Part shown: in pieces, positions 19,927 to 28,648 of the stretch
Position numbering within the stretch: the stretch's first letter is position 1
How the letters are laid out: every line of letters starts with the position of its first letter
Assembly (NCBI RefSeq): GCF_900167055.1
Contig: NZ_FUXP01000004.1
Location: forward strand, 1 to 64,000
Length of the DNA: 64,000 bases
Direction of reading: 5' to 3'
From: Lysobacter spongiicola DSM 21749
GTDB taxonomy: Bacteria > Pseudomonadota > Gammaproteobacteria > Xanthomonadales > Xanthomonadaceae
Translations under genes and position numbers: made by a program
The notes under the pieces: generated by a model
Databases searched by the model: none
What the model was told of the DNA's origin: nothing
Seen by the model: the letters and a program-made list of their open reading frames with translations, nothing else

Positions 19927-21632
19927 GCGGCAGTCCCGGGCTTTCGGAAGATCTCAAGATCGACCGGCACGCCCCGGTCCGCGAGCTCTTCGTAGAACTC
20001 GGGCACGGCACCGGTGGCAACGAAATCACCTTCAACCTTGCCGCCCGCACCGGCATGGTTGCGCGCTCGAAATAGAAACACATCCTGCATCTGGATGGTT
20101 CCACTCTCCAGACCGGTAATTTCGGTAATGTGGCTGACCTTGCGCGAGCCACAGGGGTAGCGACGCTGGTGCACGATCAGATCCACGGCAGATGAGATCT
20201 GCTCGCGTACCACCGTCATTGGCAGGTCCATGGACGACATCAGCACCATGACCTCCAGCCGGGAGAGCGCCTCACGCGGGTTATTGGCATGGGCGGTGGT
20301 GAGTGAGCCTTCGTGGCCAGTGTTCATCGCCTGCAGCATGTCCAGCGCTTCGCCACCGCGGCACTCGCCTACGACAACCCGGTCCGGTCTCATGCGAAGT
20401 GCGTTCTTGACCAGATCCCGAATGGTGATCTGGCCCTTGCCCTCAAGGTTGGGCGGCCGCGCCTCCAGGGCAACGAGGTTGGGCTGCACCAGCTTCAATT
20501 CGGCGGCGTCCTCGATGGTGACGATGCGTTCGTGCTCCGGGATGAAGTTCGACAGGATGTTGAGCAACGTGGTCTTGCCTGATCCGGTTCCTCCGGTAAC
20601 CACGATGTTGCGCCGCTCGCGCACCGCGATGGTGAGGAACTCGAGCATTTCCCTGTTCAACGATCCGTAGGTGAGCAGGTCTTCGCCGGTAAGCTTGCGT
20701 TTGGCGAACTTTCGGATGCTGATGCTGGCGCCCCGCAAAGCCACCGGCGGAATGATCGCGTTGACACGCGAACCGTCTTTCAGCCGCGCGTCCACCATCG
20801 GAGAGCTTTCGTCGATCCTGCGGCCCAGCGGAGTCACGATGCGCTCGATCGCCGACAGCACCGCCCGCTCACTCGTAAAACACACCTCCGACTTTTCGAT
20901 GCGGCCGTTGCGCTCGATGTATATCTGGTCGAACGCGTTGACCATGATCTCCGTGACCGTGTTGTCCTCGATCAGGTCCTCCAGCGGGCCCAGGCCAATT
21001 GCTTCGTCCAGCACCTGTTTTGCCAACCGACGCGGATTGATGGTCTTGGGCAGATCCGCGAACTCCCGGGCCATGATCTCGTCGATGAGCTTCATTGTGG
21101 CTTCGCGGAGTGCGTCGTCACTCAGGCTGCGCACGTCCAGGCGACGCAGGTCCATCTGCTTGACCAGGGCACCGTGCACGCGTGCGCGCCAGACGCTCAT
21201 CTCGGGAGGCAGGTCGGCAGCGCGTGCGATTTCGCGGGAGTCCGATACCACCACGTGCTCCTGCGCGGGTGCGACCGCAGCAGGCATCGGAGCCACCGGT
21301 TCGTTCGCCGCCACGGCCGGCGCGCTTCGTCGCTGGTCTTCGTTCAGGACGCGGATCCTGTATTCGCCGATTTCGACCAGGTCGTTCCCAGTCAGAGGAC
21401 CGTGGGTGGTCTTCACCTTCTGTCCGTTAACCAGCACTGAGGCGCGGCCGCCACCAAGCGACTCGATGAATATGCCGTCTTCCATCCGCTTGAGTGCCGC
21501 GTGGCGGCTGCCGATGTTCCAGCCTTGCAGGACGACAAGGTTGCCGTCACTCCGACCGATTCCACACTCCCGATGGAGGCAGCGCACCTCGCGGGGGTCC
21601 CGGTTACCGGTTTCGATCAGAACATTGAACAT
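19923..21632 (-). CDS. tadA: TadA/CpaF pilus ATPase with N-terminal FHA domain
   Basis: 569 residues. The N-terminal ~97 residues form a forkhead-associated domain (GIGR at 24-27, SRH at 42-44, NGQ at 69-71, ending [11 protein letters not shown]). After a Pro/Ala linker comes a CpaF-type secretion ATPase with Walker [10 protein letters not shown] (347-355), the Asp/His box region and [15 protein letters not shown]. The ATPase should drive Flp assembly, and the FHA part would bind phosphothreonine. The fusion is unusual against the plain Caulobacter/Aggregatibacter ATPase. The gene lies 8 bp after the secretin gene. Confidence 0.9.
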   Translation of the reverse strand: MFNVLIETGNRDPREVRCLHRECGIGRSDGNLVVLQGWNIGSRHAALKRMEDGIFIESLGGGRASVLVNGQKVKTTHGPLTGNDLVEIGEYRIRVLNEDQRRSAPAVAANEPVAPMPAAVAPAQEHVVVSDSREIARAADLPPEMSVWRARVHGALVKQMDLRRLDVRSLSDDALREATMKLIDEIMAREFADLPKTINPRRLAKQVLDEAIGLGPLEDLIEDNTVTEIMVNAFDQIYIERNGRIEKSEVCFTSERAVLSAIERIVTPLGRRIDESSPMVDARLKDGSRVNAIIPPVALRGASISIRKFAKRKLTGEDLLTYGSLNREMLEFLTIAVRERRNIVVTGGTGSGKTTLLNILSNFIPEHERIVTIEDAAELKLVQPNLVALEARPPNLEGKGQITIRDLVKNALRMRPDRVVVGECRGGEALDMLQAMNTGHEGSLTTAHANNPREALSRLEVMVLMSSMDLPMTVVREQISSAVDLIVHQRRYPCGSRKVSHITEITGLESGTIQMQDVFLFRARNHAGAGGKVEGDFVATGAVPEFYEELADRGVPVDLEIFRKPGTAA

Positions 21633-21640
21633 GCGCCCAC

Positions 21641-23155
21641 CTACTGTTGGAGCTTGCGACCGAACTCGCCTTCGAACGACTCGCGGATCTGGTGGCCCTG
21701 CTCGATACGATCGAGGTTTTCCGCCGAAGCGGGATCCACGGTGCGGGGTGTGACAAAAACCACCAGATCGGTCTTGTTCGCGCGGAACTGATCAGAACGG
21801 AAAAGCCGTCCCAGGATCGGGATCTCGCCCAGGATCGGGAACTTGTCAGCCGACTTCGCGGCATTGATATCGGTAAGTCCGGAGATGACGATCGTTTCGC
21901 CATTGCGGACATTGAACTCCGAACGGGTCCGCCTGGTCAGGAAGCCGGGAATGCCCGCCACGGTGATGCTGGGGTCGATGCGGCTGACCTCGGCCATCAT
22001 TGTGGTGAGGATCTCGTTGGATCCGTTCACCACCGGGGAGATTTCGAGCTTGATGCCGTACTCCTTGAACTCCACTTGGGTCTGGCCGAACAGGGAGGAC
22101 ACCGGGATCGGGAGTTCCCCACCCACCAGGAAATCGGCCTCGCCCCCACTGCGCGCGCTCAGGTGGGGCGACGCCAGCGCGTAGGCCTTGCCCTGGTTGA
22201 CCAGGAGGTTGATGCGCGAAGTGATCGACGTAGCGAGCCCGAAGGCGGTCCGGATCGGATTGGCCATCCCGGCGAACTCATCGTCGTCAAAAGGGCTTCC
22301 GTCCGGAAGTACACGGAACTCCGATGAAGACGAGTCGTAGAGTGCTCCAGCATTCGGGCCATCGATCCGGCTGTCCCAGCGGATGCCGAGTTCTTCCAGC
22401 GCGTTGCGGTCGAACTCCATGATCTGGACGTCCATCATCACCATCGGTCGCATGCCAACGGCGTCGACGCTGCCGAGGTTGACGATGCTCGGGTAGACCT
22501 CGCGCATCTGCTCAATGCGGGACCACTCCCCTTGGCTGATGTCTTGGCCGGTCACCACGACGTTTCCACCAACGATTGAAACCCGGGCGTTGCTGGCGGG
22601 GCTTAGGGTCGACTGCAGCACCCGGGCCGCCTGCCCAAGATTGTCACCGACGATGGTGACGGGTATCTCGCGCTGGCTGCCGTCCTGGAACCAGAGATGC
22701 AATGCAGAGTTGCCAGGCTCGATGGCGATGATGACAAGCTCCCGGCTGCCGAGCGTCTTCACCTCCAGCAGCTTCCCGCTACCCACTGCGACGCGGCGCA
22801 GCGGGGCGTGCACCTCATGCACCACCACCTGCCCCCCATAGAGAGTGAGTTCCTCAGGAAGCAGGCCCTGGCGACCGCCGCCGGCCGCCGAAATCGGCGA
22901 ATGCCCCTGAGTATCCCAAGCCTCGATTTCACTGTTCTCCAGCACGTAGCTCGCGCTTGCGCGCGGGCTCGGCGGTTCCTTGCTTGGTTGCGCGTCGCGC
23001 AGCATCGACTGCGCTTCCGTGACGCTCCGGGGTGGCGACGGTGCTCCATCTTCCTGTCCGGTAGAGGTCGCCGCTGCACCCCCACTCGATATCAGAATCA
23101 TTGATACCAGCACCCACCCACCGGCCTTCCCCTTGGCCACCTTCAGTCGCTTCAA
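21641..23155 (-). CDS. cpaC: CpaC/RcpA outer-membrane secretin
   Basis: 504 residues with an N-terminal signal peptide. The N-terminal pilus/BON-like region (EELTLYGGQVVVHEVHAPLR and following) precedes a type II/III secretin domain (about 300-490), with EFKEYGIKLEISPVV, IDPSITVAGIPGFLTRRTRS and VRNGETIVISGL. It would form the outer-membrane pore for the Flp pilus. The start at 23155 overlaps the cpaB stop by 4 bp. Confidence 0.9.
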   Translation of the reverse strand: MKRLKVAKGKAGGWVLVSMILISSGGAAATSTGQEDGAPSPPRSVTEAQSMLRDAQPSKEPPSPRASASYVLENSEIEAWDTQGHSPISAAGGGRQGLLPEELTLYGGQVVVHEVHAPLRRVAVGSGKLLEVKTLGSRELVIIAIEPGNSALHLWFQDGSQREIPVTIVGDNLGQAARVLQSTLSPASNARVSIVGGNVVVTGQDISQGEWSRIEQMREVYPSIVNLGSVDAVGMRPMVMMDVQIMEFDRNALEELGIRWDSRIDGPNAGALYDSSSSEFRVLPDGSPFDDDEFAGMANPIRTAFGLATSITSRINLLVNQGKAYALASPHLSARSGGEADFLVGGELPIPVSSLFGQTQVEFKEYGIKLEISPVVNGSNEILTTMMAEVSRIDPSITVAGIPGFLTRRTRSEFNVRNGETIVISGLTDINAAKSADKFPILGEIPILGRLFRSDQFRANKTDLVVFVTPRTVDPASAENLDRIEQGHQIRESFEGEFGRKLQQ

Positions 23156-23925
23156 CTTCCACCCCCGATAATGAATTCCACACCGCCCCCCCGGCGCGAC
23201 ACCGGACGAGGTGCCCCCCGCAGGAGTTCACTTTCCGTCAGCCCCTCGAGCTCGAATGCGGTCGCATCCTCGCGCTGACGCAACAGCACGCGCAGGTCGC
23301 CGGCTTTGTCGGCGACCGTCAGCCGTTCCGCCTGCTTGGGCTGGAGCTCCAAGGTCATGGTGGAGAAGCCCAGCCCGCCTTCGTCATTGGAGAGTTCCTC
23401 TCCGACGCGGGTTCCGGTCGCGAGGACGCCTATGTCCTCCAGCAGGGGCATCACGCGCGTATTCCCACCGTCCTCCTCGACCGACATCAAAATGTCGACG
23501 CGATCGCCCGGCGTAACCATGCCCGAGATCGAATTCGTCTCGTCGACCTGCAGCGTGTAGCCAACCCGTCCCTCGCCAATGACACGGGAGAACTGGTCGT
23601 ACAACGGCACCAGCGCCGCGCCCGGCAAGGGCGCGCCCTCACGCACAGGGGCGCGTAGCATCCGGCCCATCAGCTCCGTGTAATTGTCAGGGGTGACCGC
23701 GCCTGCCGGCACGAAGTCGACCGGAACTTCGCGAACCGCGAGGTCCTCCTCGTTGATCACCGTACCGATGTCCATGTCGCGCTTCGGCACCGCGACGGGA
23801 ACCATCTCCGTGTCCGCGTCACGCGTGCGTTCCTCCACTTCGGCGCGGATGTAGCCAACTGCGGCGACCGCGGCGACAAGTCCGAGCAGCGCTGCCACTC
23901 CGATGTAGAGGAAATTCTTGTTCAT
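23152..23925 (-). CDS. cpaB: CpaB/RcpC pilus assembly protein
   Basis: 257 residues from the ATG at 23925. One N-terminal membrane anchor (FLYIGVAALLGLVAAVAAVG) is followed by a SAF domain (about 45-110: VPVAVPKRDMDIGTVINEED, AVREVPVDFVPAGAV) and a C-terminal RcpC domain (TPGDRVDILMSVEEDGG). CpaB works with the secretin in the periplasm. The open frame further upstream overlaps the small pilin gene and is not part of it. Confidence 0.88.
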   Translation of the reverse strand: MNKNFLYIGVAALLGLVAAVAAVGYIRAEVEERTRDADTEMVPVAVPKRDMDIGTVINEEDLAVREVPVDFVPAGAVTPDNYTELMGRMLRAPVREGAPLPGAALVPLYDQFSRVIGEGRVGYTLQVDETNSISGMVTPGDRVDILMSVEEDGGNTRVMPLLEDIGVLATGTRVGEELSNDEGGLGFSTMTLELQPKQAERLTVADKAGDLRVLLRQREDATAFELEGLTESELLRGAPRPVSRRGGGVEFIIGGGS

Positions 23926-23951
23926 TGTTGGCATGAGCAGATCCGTAATGA

Positions 23952-24146
23952 CTAGGGCAGGGGCACTTCGATCCAGGACATCGCAATCACGTCGACGAAC
24001 GCGATATAGGCGTCCCGCACGGCTTGGACGAGTTCCAGGATGATGTTCGGATTGGCCACGATCACCAGCACCACGAACACCAGCAGCACGGTGTACTCCA
24101 CCAGTCCCTGCCCGGCCTGACGGCGACCTCCCCTCGGGTGGCACAT
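23952..24146 (-). CDS. Second Flp-like small pilin
   Basis: 64 residues from the ATG at 24146, which has AAGGGGG eight bases upstream; ATG at 24164 would add six residues. A basic leader is followed by GQGLVEYTVLLVFVVLVIVA, the Flp pattern G-x4-EY plus a hydrophobic helix, and a short C-terminal tail. This matches class III prepilins such as Flp, but it is separate from the main flp gene at 28145-28414. It may be a minor pilin. The gene is 28 bp after an unknown secreted protein gene and ahead of cpaB. Confidence 0.75.
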   Translation of the reverse strand: MCHPRGGRRQAGQGLVEYTVLLVFVVLVIVANPNIILELVQAVRDAYIAFVDVIAMSWIEVPLP

Positions 24147-24174
24147 CCGATGATCCCCCTTCATCGTGTCTATC

Positions 24175-24840
24175 TCATTGCCCGGACTGGTTCGCCACCA
24201 CCACGGTGGCGTCCCCGTCGCGCTGTATCGCCAAGGACAACTGCTGGCCGCCGCGGCTGAACTCCACAAGACAGCTGCTGGCCATTACCGAGCAGCCGGG
24301 GCCCTGTGGCTTCCACTCATCCGCCGCCAAGCGGCTACGGTAGAAAAGATAGTTCTGGCTGGGGCTGAGGGTGTTCCGCAGCGCGAGCGTGCGCGGCTTT
24401 CCCGACAGGTCGAGATACTGGATATCGCTCAAGACCTCGGTGTTGGCCGGCCGCGCCAGCCAGGTTCCCGGCGGGTGGTCAGGCTTCGTGGCTCGTGCAT
24501 CCATGATGCCGACCGTTGCCTCGGTACCGCCCCCCATGCTTTCGATCTGCACCGTAATGTAGTGACGCCCGTCAAAGTGGCCCAGGACCGTGGCGGTGCC
24601 GAGTTCGTTTTCAACCACTTCCCCTGCCCAACGTTTGCGATAGAACTGTTTCACTTCGTCGACGCGGGCGCGTGTGCGGAACTTGCTGGTGCTCATCGGC
24701 AATCCGTTGAACAACATGTTTTCGGCAACGTCGATGGCGTCGGCGTCCTCCGGCAGCGGCACGTCTGGCCAGTCGGCGGCCGAAAGCGGCAGTGCTACAA
24801 CGACCAAAGCACAAGCCAGCCAATCAGGGACGCGGCGCAT
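24175..24840 (-). CDS. Secreted protein of unknown function, Tad locus
   Basis: 221 residues from the ATG at 24840, overlapping the preceding TadE-like gene by 17 bp. A signal peptide (about 1-22, ending PLSA-A) is followed by an alpha/beta domain (VDEVKQFYRKRWAGEVVENE, LGHFDGRHYITVQIESMGGG, GTEATVGIMDA) and a C-terminal part with two cysteines (PGCSVMASSC). Not recognised. Conserved position within the pilus operon suggests a periplasmic accessory role. Confidence 0.65.
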   Translation of the reverse strand: MRRVPDWLACALVVVALPLSAADWPDVPLPEDADAIDVAENMLFNGLPMSTSKFRTRARVDEVKQFYRKRWAGEVVENELGTATVLGHFDGRHYITVQIESMGGGTEATVGIMDARATKPDHPPGTWLARPANTEVLSDIQYLDLSGKPRTLALRNTLSPSQNYLFYRSRLAADEWKPQGPGCSVMASSCLVEFSRGGQQLSLAIQRDGDATVVVANQSGQ

Positions 24841-25675
24841 AACGTTCCAGCCGGTTCTTCGGCACCACGTCCGGTTCGATGTGGCCGATGTCGAGCTCGT
24901 CGAGCACGCCGAGCACGGGGATGACATCCGGGATGTTGACCTCGGGGAGCTTCCCATCCAGATATGACGTTGGCACCAGCGAACGGACCTGAGCGAGTAC
25001 GCTGCGTTCGTGGGGAGAACGACCCTTGCCTCCGCCGGCGGCATTCCATGGATCCGTGAGCAGCACCTGGTGCGATTGCATTTGCAGGTTGATATTGTCG
25101 AAGGGCGCGAGATAGGCGGCCGGCCGACCATCCGAAGTGCGCAGGTTCTGTGGGTTGAGCTGTATCCGGGTACGGATCAGGCCGTTGCTGTTGGGAGGAA
25201 ATTCTCCCGGCGCTTTCTCGAGCATCTCGAAGACGTCGTCCATCACACCCGGGGCGCCGGTGTTTCCGTACGGCTGCAGCCGCACGTCGGCGCGACGCAG
25301 CAACGGCTGGTTGCTGAAGGTGTTGAGGAAGACATCCGGGAGCGGCGAGTTCGCCGGGGGTGCCGTGGGCCGGCTGTTGATTGGCTCTTCTGCCGGCGCG
25401 AAGTGCCGGATCAGCAGTTGCTGTTGCATCTGTGCCCGCTGGGGGACTCCGTAGTCCTTGTGGACCGTTGCCTCCCACGCGGCAGCCCGGGCCATCTGCT
25501 CGCCTTTGTGCTGCAGATGTACGTACTTGGCCAGCACCGGTACCAAAAGGAACAGCGGTACCAGCACAGCGCCCATCACTGCGACTTCAGTAAGGGACTG
25601 CCCCTTCTGTAACCGGCGTCGCCGGGGCTTACTTCTGCCCCCTGCGCACAAGCCGGGCATGATGCCAGGACTCAT
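24824..25675 (-). CDS. TadE-like pseudopilin, long form
   Basis: 283 residues. A basic N-terminus (SKPRRRRLQKGQ) is followed by GQSLTEVAVMGAVLVPLFLL, a class III pilin-like segment with Glu at +5. The continuation YVHLQHKGEQMARAAAWEAT is typical of TadE-like proteins. The large periplasmic remainder has no recognised domain. It overlaps the upstream lipoprotein gene by 4 bp. Confidence 0.75.
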   Translation of the reverse strand: MSPGIMPGLCAGGRSKPRRRRLQKGQSLTEVAVMGAVLVPLFLLVPVLAKYVHLQHKGEQMARAAAWEATVHKDYGVPQRAQMQQQLLIRHFAPAEEPINSRPTAPPANSPLPDVFLNTFSNQPLLRRADVRLQPYGNTGAPGVMDDVFEMLEKAPGEFPPNSNGLIRTRIQLNPQNLRTSDGRPAAYLAPFDNINLQMQSHQVLLTDPWNAAGGGKGRSPHERSVLAQVRSLVPTSYLDGKLPEVNIPDVIPVLGVLDELDIGHIEPDVVPKNRLERYAPRP

Positions 25676-26553
25676 GGCCTCCCACCTTCAGGAGGTGAAT
25701 ATGCAGCGGAATCCAAGGTGCTGCCGACGGTGAAAGCCAGAGTGCGGATCCGGCAGCCATCGCCATCCACCGGTTCCTGCGTCAGGATGATCGATCCGAG
25801 ATTGGATTCGATCGTGCGTCCCGGGCTGCAACCCTCCCCGGTGTCGTGGTCGTCGAACCCAAAGGCGCGGCCTCCAGACCAGAGGCACTGCTCGATCGGC
25901 CCCCTCTCTCCGTCCCCCCGCCATGCCCGACACGGATGCCCCGCGGCTTGAGACGTGCCCAAAGGGCTGAACCCCCCGCGTGGACCGCTTGGCGGATCAA
26001 GGGGATATCGTGGCGGAATCTCAGCGCCAGCGGACATTCCCGGATCCGGGTCGATGCCGGCGCCGCTCGTGGGCTCACCCAGTTCACGGCTCATTCCCAT
26101 GGAACCGTCCATGTAGCTGTAGCGTCCCTGGTGCTTGAGCCGGAACAGGCAACTTCCAGCCGATGCATCACCATCCAGGGCCAGCTTCCACTCATCGTCG
26201 CGGATCACTTCCAGCTGCGGAGAAATCCACATCCTCACGCGGGTGGTTCCCAAGCGCTCGAGCTCGGCACTGGTCAGCTCGTTGATGGGCCAGTCAGTCA
26301 TGCGGCAATTCTCCAGCGCAAACTGGTAGTCCTGTCTCGCTTCGTTCTTGCCATTGACAATCCGCTCCTGGACCTGGTCGAGGTGGATGGGCGGCCAGTC
26401 GACTACGGCCCCATCATCCGCCGTCGCCATGGAAACCGAAATCGCGCTGGCCTGGCTCTCCGCCGCGGGCCCATCGGCGCATGCGGCGACCATGGCTGTG
26501 AGCGCCATGGCCAGGATCCACGTCCCGGGGTCTCCGACTCGGCGCTGAGTCAC
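25672..26553 (-). CDS. Predicted lipoprotein of unknown function, Tad locus
   Basis: 293 residues. The signal sequence has the lipobox VAAC (Cys25), then a long polar domain with cysteine residues (ENCRMTDWP, AGSCLFRLK, QCLWSGG, GEGCSPG) and a Pro/Gly-rich central part. Not recognised. Both its start and stop overlap the neighbouring TadG-like and TadE-like genes by 4 bp, so it is an integral member of the operon. Confidence 0.65.
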   Translation of the reverse strand: MTQRRVGDPGTWILAMALTAMVAACADGPAAESQASAISVSMATADDGAVVDWPPIHLDQVQERIVNGKNEARQDYQFALENCRMTDWPINELTSAELERLGTTRVRMWISPQLEVIRDDEWKLALDGDASAGSCLFRLKHQGRYSYMDGSMGMSRELGEPTSGAGIDPDPGMSAGAEIPPRYPLDPPSGPRGGFSPLGTSQAAGHPCRAWRGDGERGPIEQCLWSGGRAFGFDDHDTGEGCSPGRTIESNLGSIILTQEPVDGDGCRIRTLAFTVGSTLDSAAYSPPEGGRP

Positions 26554-28019
26554 AACACACCTCCGGCAAGACCCAGACTGTTACGCACGGCCGCTGGTGT
26601 CTCGATCAGGCGAGCCTGCCAGTAGGGGCTGAAAAGGCTGCCCCACTCGCGCATGCCGTCATCCCGCCTGAAGAGGTTCAGCGTCGGCGGCCGCTCAAAA
26701 TAGACTTCCGCCGACGCCAAAGTCGAAAGCTGCCGGGTCTGTTCGCGGAGTTCCATCCGCCCGCTGGAGAGACCTACGGTGCTGCTGGTGCGCGCCTCGC
26801 GCATGTCGAGCGTCGCCTCCACAGTGAAGACAGGGCCAGAGCCCGGAGTGCCCTTCTGGCCAGGCTTAAGGTCGTGATAGTCACGAAGTCCCCGGTAACC
26901 AGTGAAGTAAGCGTCTTTGGCCTTGCCGCCATGCAGTGACACATTCGGATCACCTGCCGCGAGCTCGGTGATGTAGCTCCTCGGGTTCATTCCGCCATAG
27001 ATGCCGTAGCGCCTGTTGTCGAACGGCGAACGCCACCCCCGGTTGTTGTTGAAGCCCGGCAGGAAACGCTGGTTCTGGTATCTGTCGACCGCCTGTGCAC
27101 CACCCCAGCCAACGGGAAGTTCGATGTCCCCGCCCAGCCACCTGGGCAGATCGATCTTGATCTGCATGGTGTCCATTGCCACCCAGCGGTCGTAATTGAC
27201 CATGTCGGTCCCGCCGTAGGTGGCGAACTTGACGGGACCGGGAGTTGACTGGCCGCGGTTCCAGCTGAACCGATCGCGCGATTGCATCACCACGTTGCGG
27301 TAGCGATTGAAAGGCTCGCTCTGACCGAAACGCGGCAACCTGTGGAAATCGATGAAATTGCTTTGGGATGCGACCAGTTGACTCCCCAGAACAGTGGCTC
27401 CAAGCGCAGTCAGACGCGCCTGATCGACATTGGCTTTGATTATCTCGTTGGCAGTGAAGATCGCATCCGCCTTGGAGACTGCCGTAATCGCGGTTATCGC
27501 AACGTAGGCCCAGAGTCGGTTGAACTCGTCCAGCACCGTGATCGCGGCCTGGATCGCCTGACGCGCCGGTCCCCGGATCGATTTCAGCGTCTGATCCGCA
27601 ATCTTGAAGGCAGTGGCCAGTATTCGCGCAGGTATGGCTACCGGCGGAAATGGGATGCTGCCCAAAGTCTCGAAAAAGGTCTTGAGGATGAAGGACGCAG
27701 TATTGAGATGGTTCAACCACGAATAGAGGCTGACGAACTGGGCCACGGCCACCTCGTTGGCTACGCGCCCACGATTCATGTACGCCGCGAGGTTCCAGGC
27801 GCGGGCGTTCTGGACCGCCACGCTATAGGCGGCCGCATCCGCGGCGTTGGTCAACTGCACCTTGCGATGTACGACCTGCCCGGTGTTGAACAGGAGCACG
27901 GTGCCCACCGCGAGCACGAGCAGGAACACCATGCCCAGTACGAGCGCCTGGCCTCGGTGCTTGCGGGTGCCGGGAGCAGTACGATTCCGATTCGATAGCA
28001 GTGCTTGCACGCCCATCAC
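26550..28019 (-). CDS. tadG: TadG-like pilus assembly protein
   Basis: 489 residues. A basic leader is followed by GQALVLGMVFLLVLAVGTVL, a TadE/TadG-type helix lacking the +5 Glu, then the typical TadG continuation (KVQLTNAADAAAYSVAVQNA, AYMNRGRVANEVAVAQFVSL). The long periplasmic part has no recognised domain. It is separated from flp by 125 bp containing a strong hairpin, and its stop overlaps the next gene by 4 bp. Confidence 0.8.
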   Translation of the reverse strand: MMGVQALLSNRNRTAPGTRKHRGQALVLGMVFLLVLAVGTVLLFNTGQVVHRKVQLTNAADAAAYSVAVQNARAWNLAAYMNRGRVANEVAVAQFVSLYSWLNHLNTASFILKTFFETLGSIPFPPVAIPARILATAFKIADQTLKSIRGPARQAIQAAITVLDEFNRLWAYVAITAITAVSKADAIFTANEIIKANVDQARLTALGATVLGSQLVASQSNFIDFHRLPRFGQSEPFNRYRNVVMQSRDRFSWNRGQSTPGPVKFATYGGTDMVNYDRWVAMDTMQIKIDLPRWLGGDIELPVGWGGAQAVDRYQNQRFLPGFNNNRGWRSPFDNRRYGIYGGMNPRSYITELAAGDPNVSLHGGKAKDAYFTGYRGLRDYHDLKPGQKGTPGSGPVFTVEATLDMREARTSSTVGLSSGRMELREQTRQLSTLASAEVYFERPPTLNLFRRDDGMREWGSLFSPYWQARLIETPAAVRNSLGLAGGVL

Positions 28020-28076
28020 CTCTCACAGCGTCGACGCGCCGGCACCGCCTGCGGTCGGAGAATTCGGCTGGGAAGA

Positions 28077-28126
28077 GGGGCGCCGCCCTCGGGCGGCGGC
28101 CCCATGCTCGGTGCCGGAAAGCACCG
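28077..28126. other. Hairpin pair between flp and tadG
   Basis: A GC-rich stem (28077-28088 with 28091-28103, core GCCGCCC/GGGCGGC) is followed by a second stem-loop (GGTGC...GCACC, about 28111-28125). Neither is followed by a T-run on the minus strand, so they look like an RNA-stabilising or attenuating structure rather than a simple terminator. The place fits uncoupling of abundant pilin from lower-level assembly genes. Confidence 0.5.
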
Positions 28127-28144
28127 GTACGGCGGCATGAAGGC

Positions 28145-28414
28145 TTACTTGTTGTTGTAAGCGTCCATTCCCTTGGTCTTGTCTGCTTCCGTCTGCGCCT
28201 CGTTGGCCGTGTTCTTGGCGCGGTTCATCGATTGGGTCGCACTCTGGCCGGAAAGCTCCTTGGCCATGCCGGCGACACCACTTCGGACTGTGCCGCCAAA
28301 GGCGGTAATGCCGGCGATGGCTGCGATTGCGATGAGGGCGGTGATGATGATGTACTCGGTCATGCCTTGGCCGCGCTGGCGGCCGGCACCGAAACGGCGC
28401 TGCTTGATCTGCAT
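28145..28414 (-). CDS. flp: Flp-type pilin
   Basis: 89 residues. A short basic leader ends in GQGMTEYIIITALIAIAAIA, the class III prepilin pattern G-x4-EY plus a hydrophobic helix. The mature tail (TAFGGTVRSGVAGMAKELSG, ending NNK) is short and polar. It is the first gene of the Tad operon, so it is likely the major pilin. Cleavage would require a TadV prepilin peptidase, which is not in this window. Confidence 0.88.
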   Translation of the reverse strand: MQIKQRRFGAGRQRGQGMTEYIIITALIAIAAIAGITAFGGTVRSGVAGMAKELSGQSATQSMNRAKNTANEAQTEADKTKGMDAYNNK

Positions 28415-28567
28415 TGGGTGATCTCCCTGCGTGATGGTTCGACTCGGAACTTCCTTCCTGCATCACCCCGGTGACGTTTCACGTCGCTTTATGTCAACCT
28501 AGGGCGTGTCGGAGCCTACAACGGGCGGACCCTAAGTCAACGCCAGCTAAATGACAGTGCCGTGTTT

Positions 28568-28583
28568 TGTGATTTATGTCACG
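28568..28583. promoter_or_regulatory. CRP/Clp-type binding site candidate upstream of flp
   Basis: TGTGA-TTTATG-TCACG, matching the CRP-family consensus TGTGA-N6-TCACA at 9 of 10 positions. It lies about 155-170 bp ahead of the flp start codon and 65 bp after the stop of the upstream lipoprotein gene. In xanthomonads the CRP homologue Clp recognises this sequence. A TTGACA hexamer on the minus strand around 28493-28498 could be the -35, but no good -10 follows. Confidence 0.5.
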
Positions 28584-28648
28584 AAAAATGGCGCATTCAG
28601 GTAGCGGATCGCGGGTTTGGTCACATTTTGTCGTGGGGTGACACGGAC

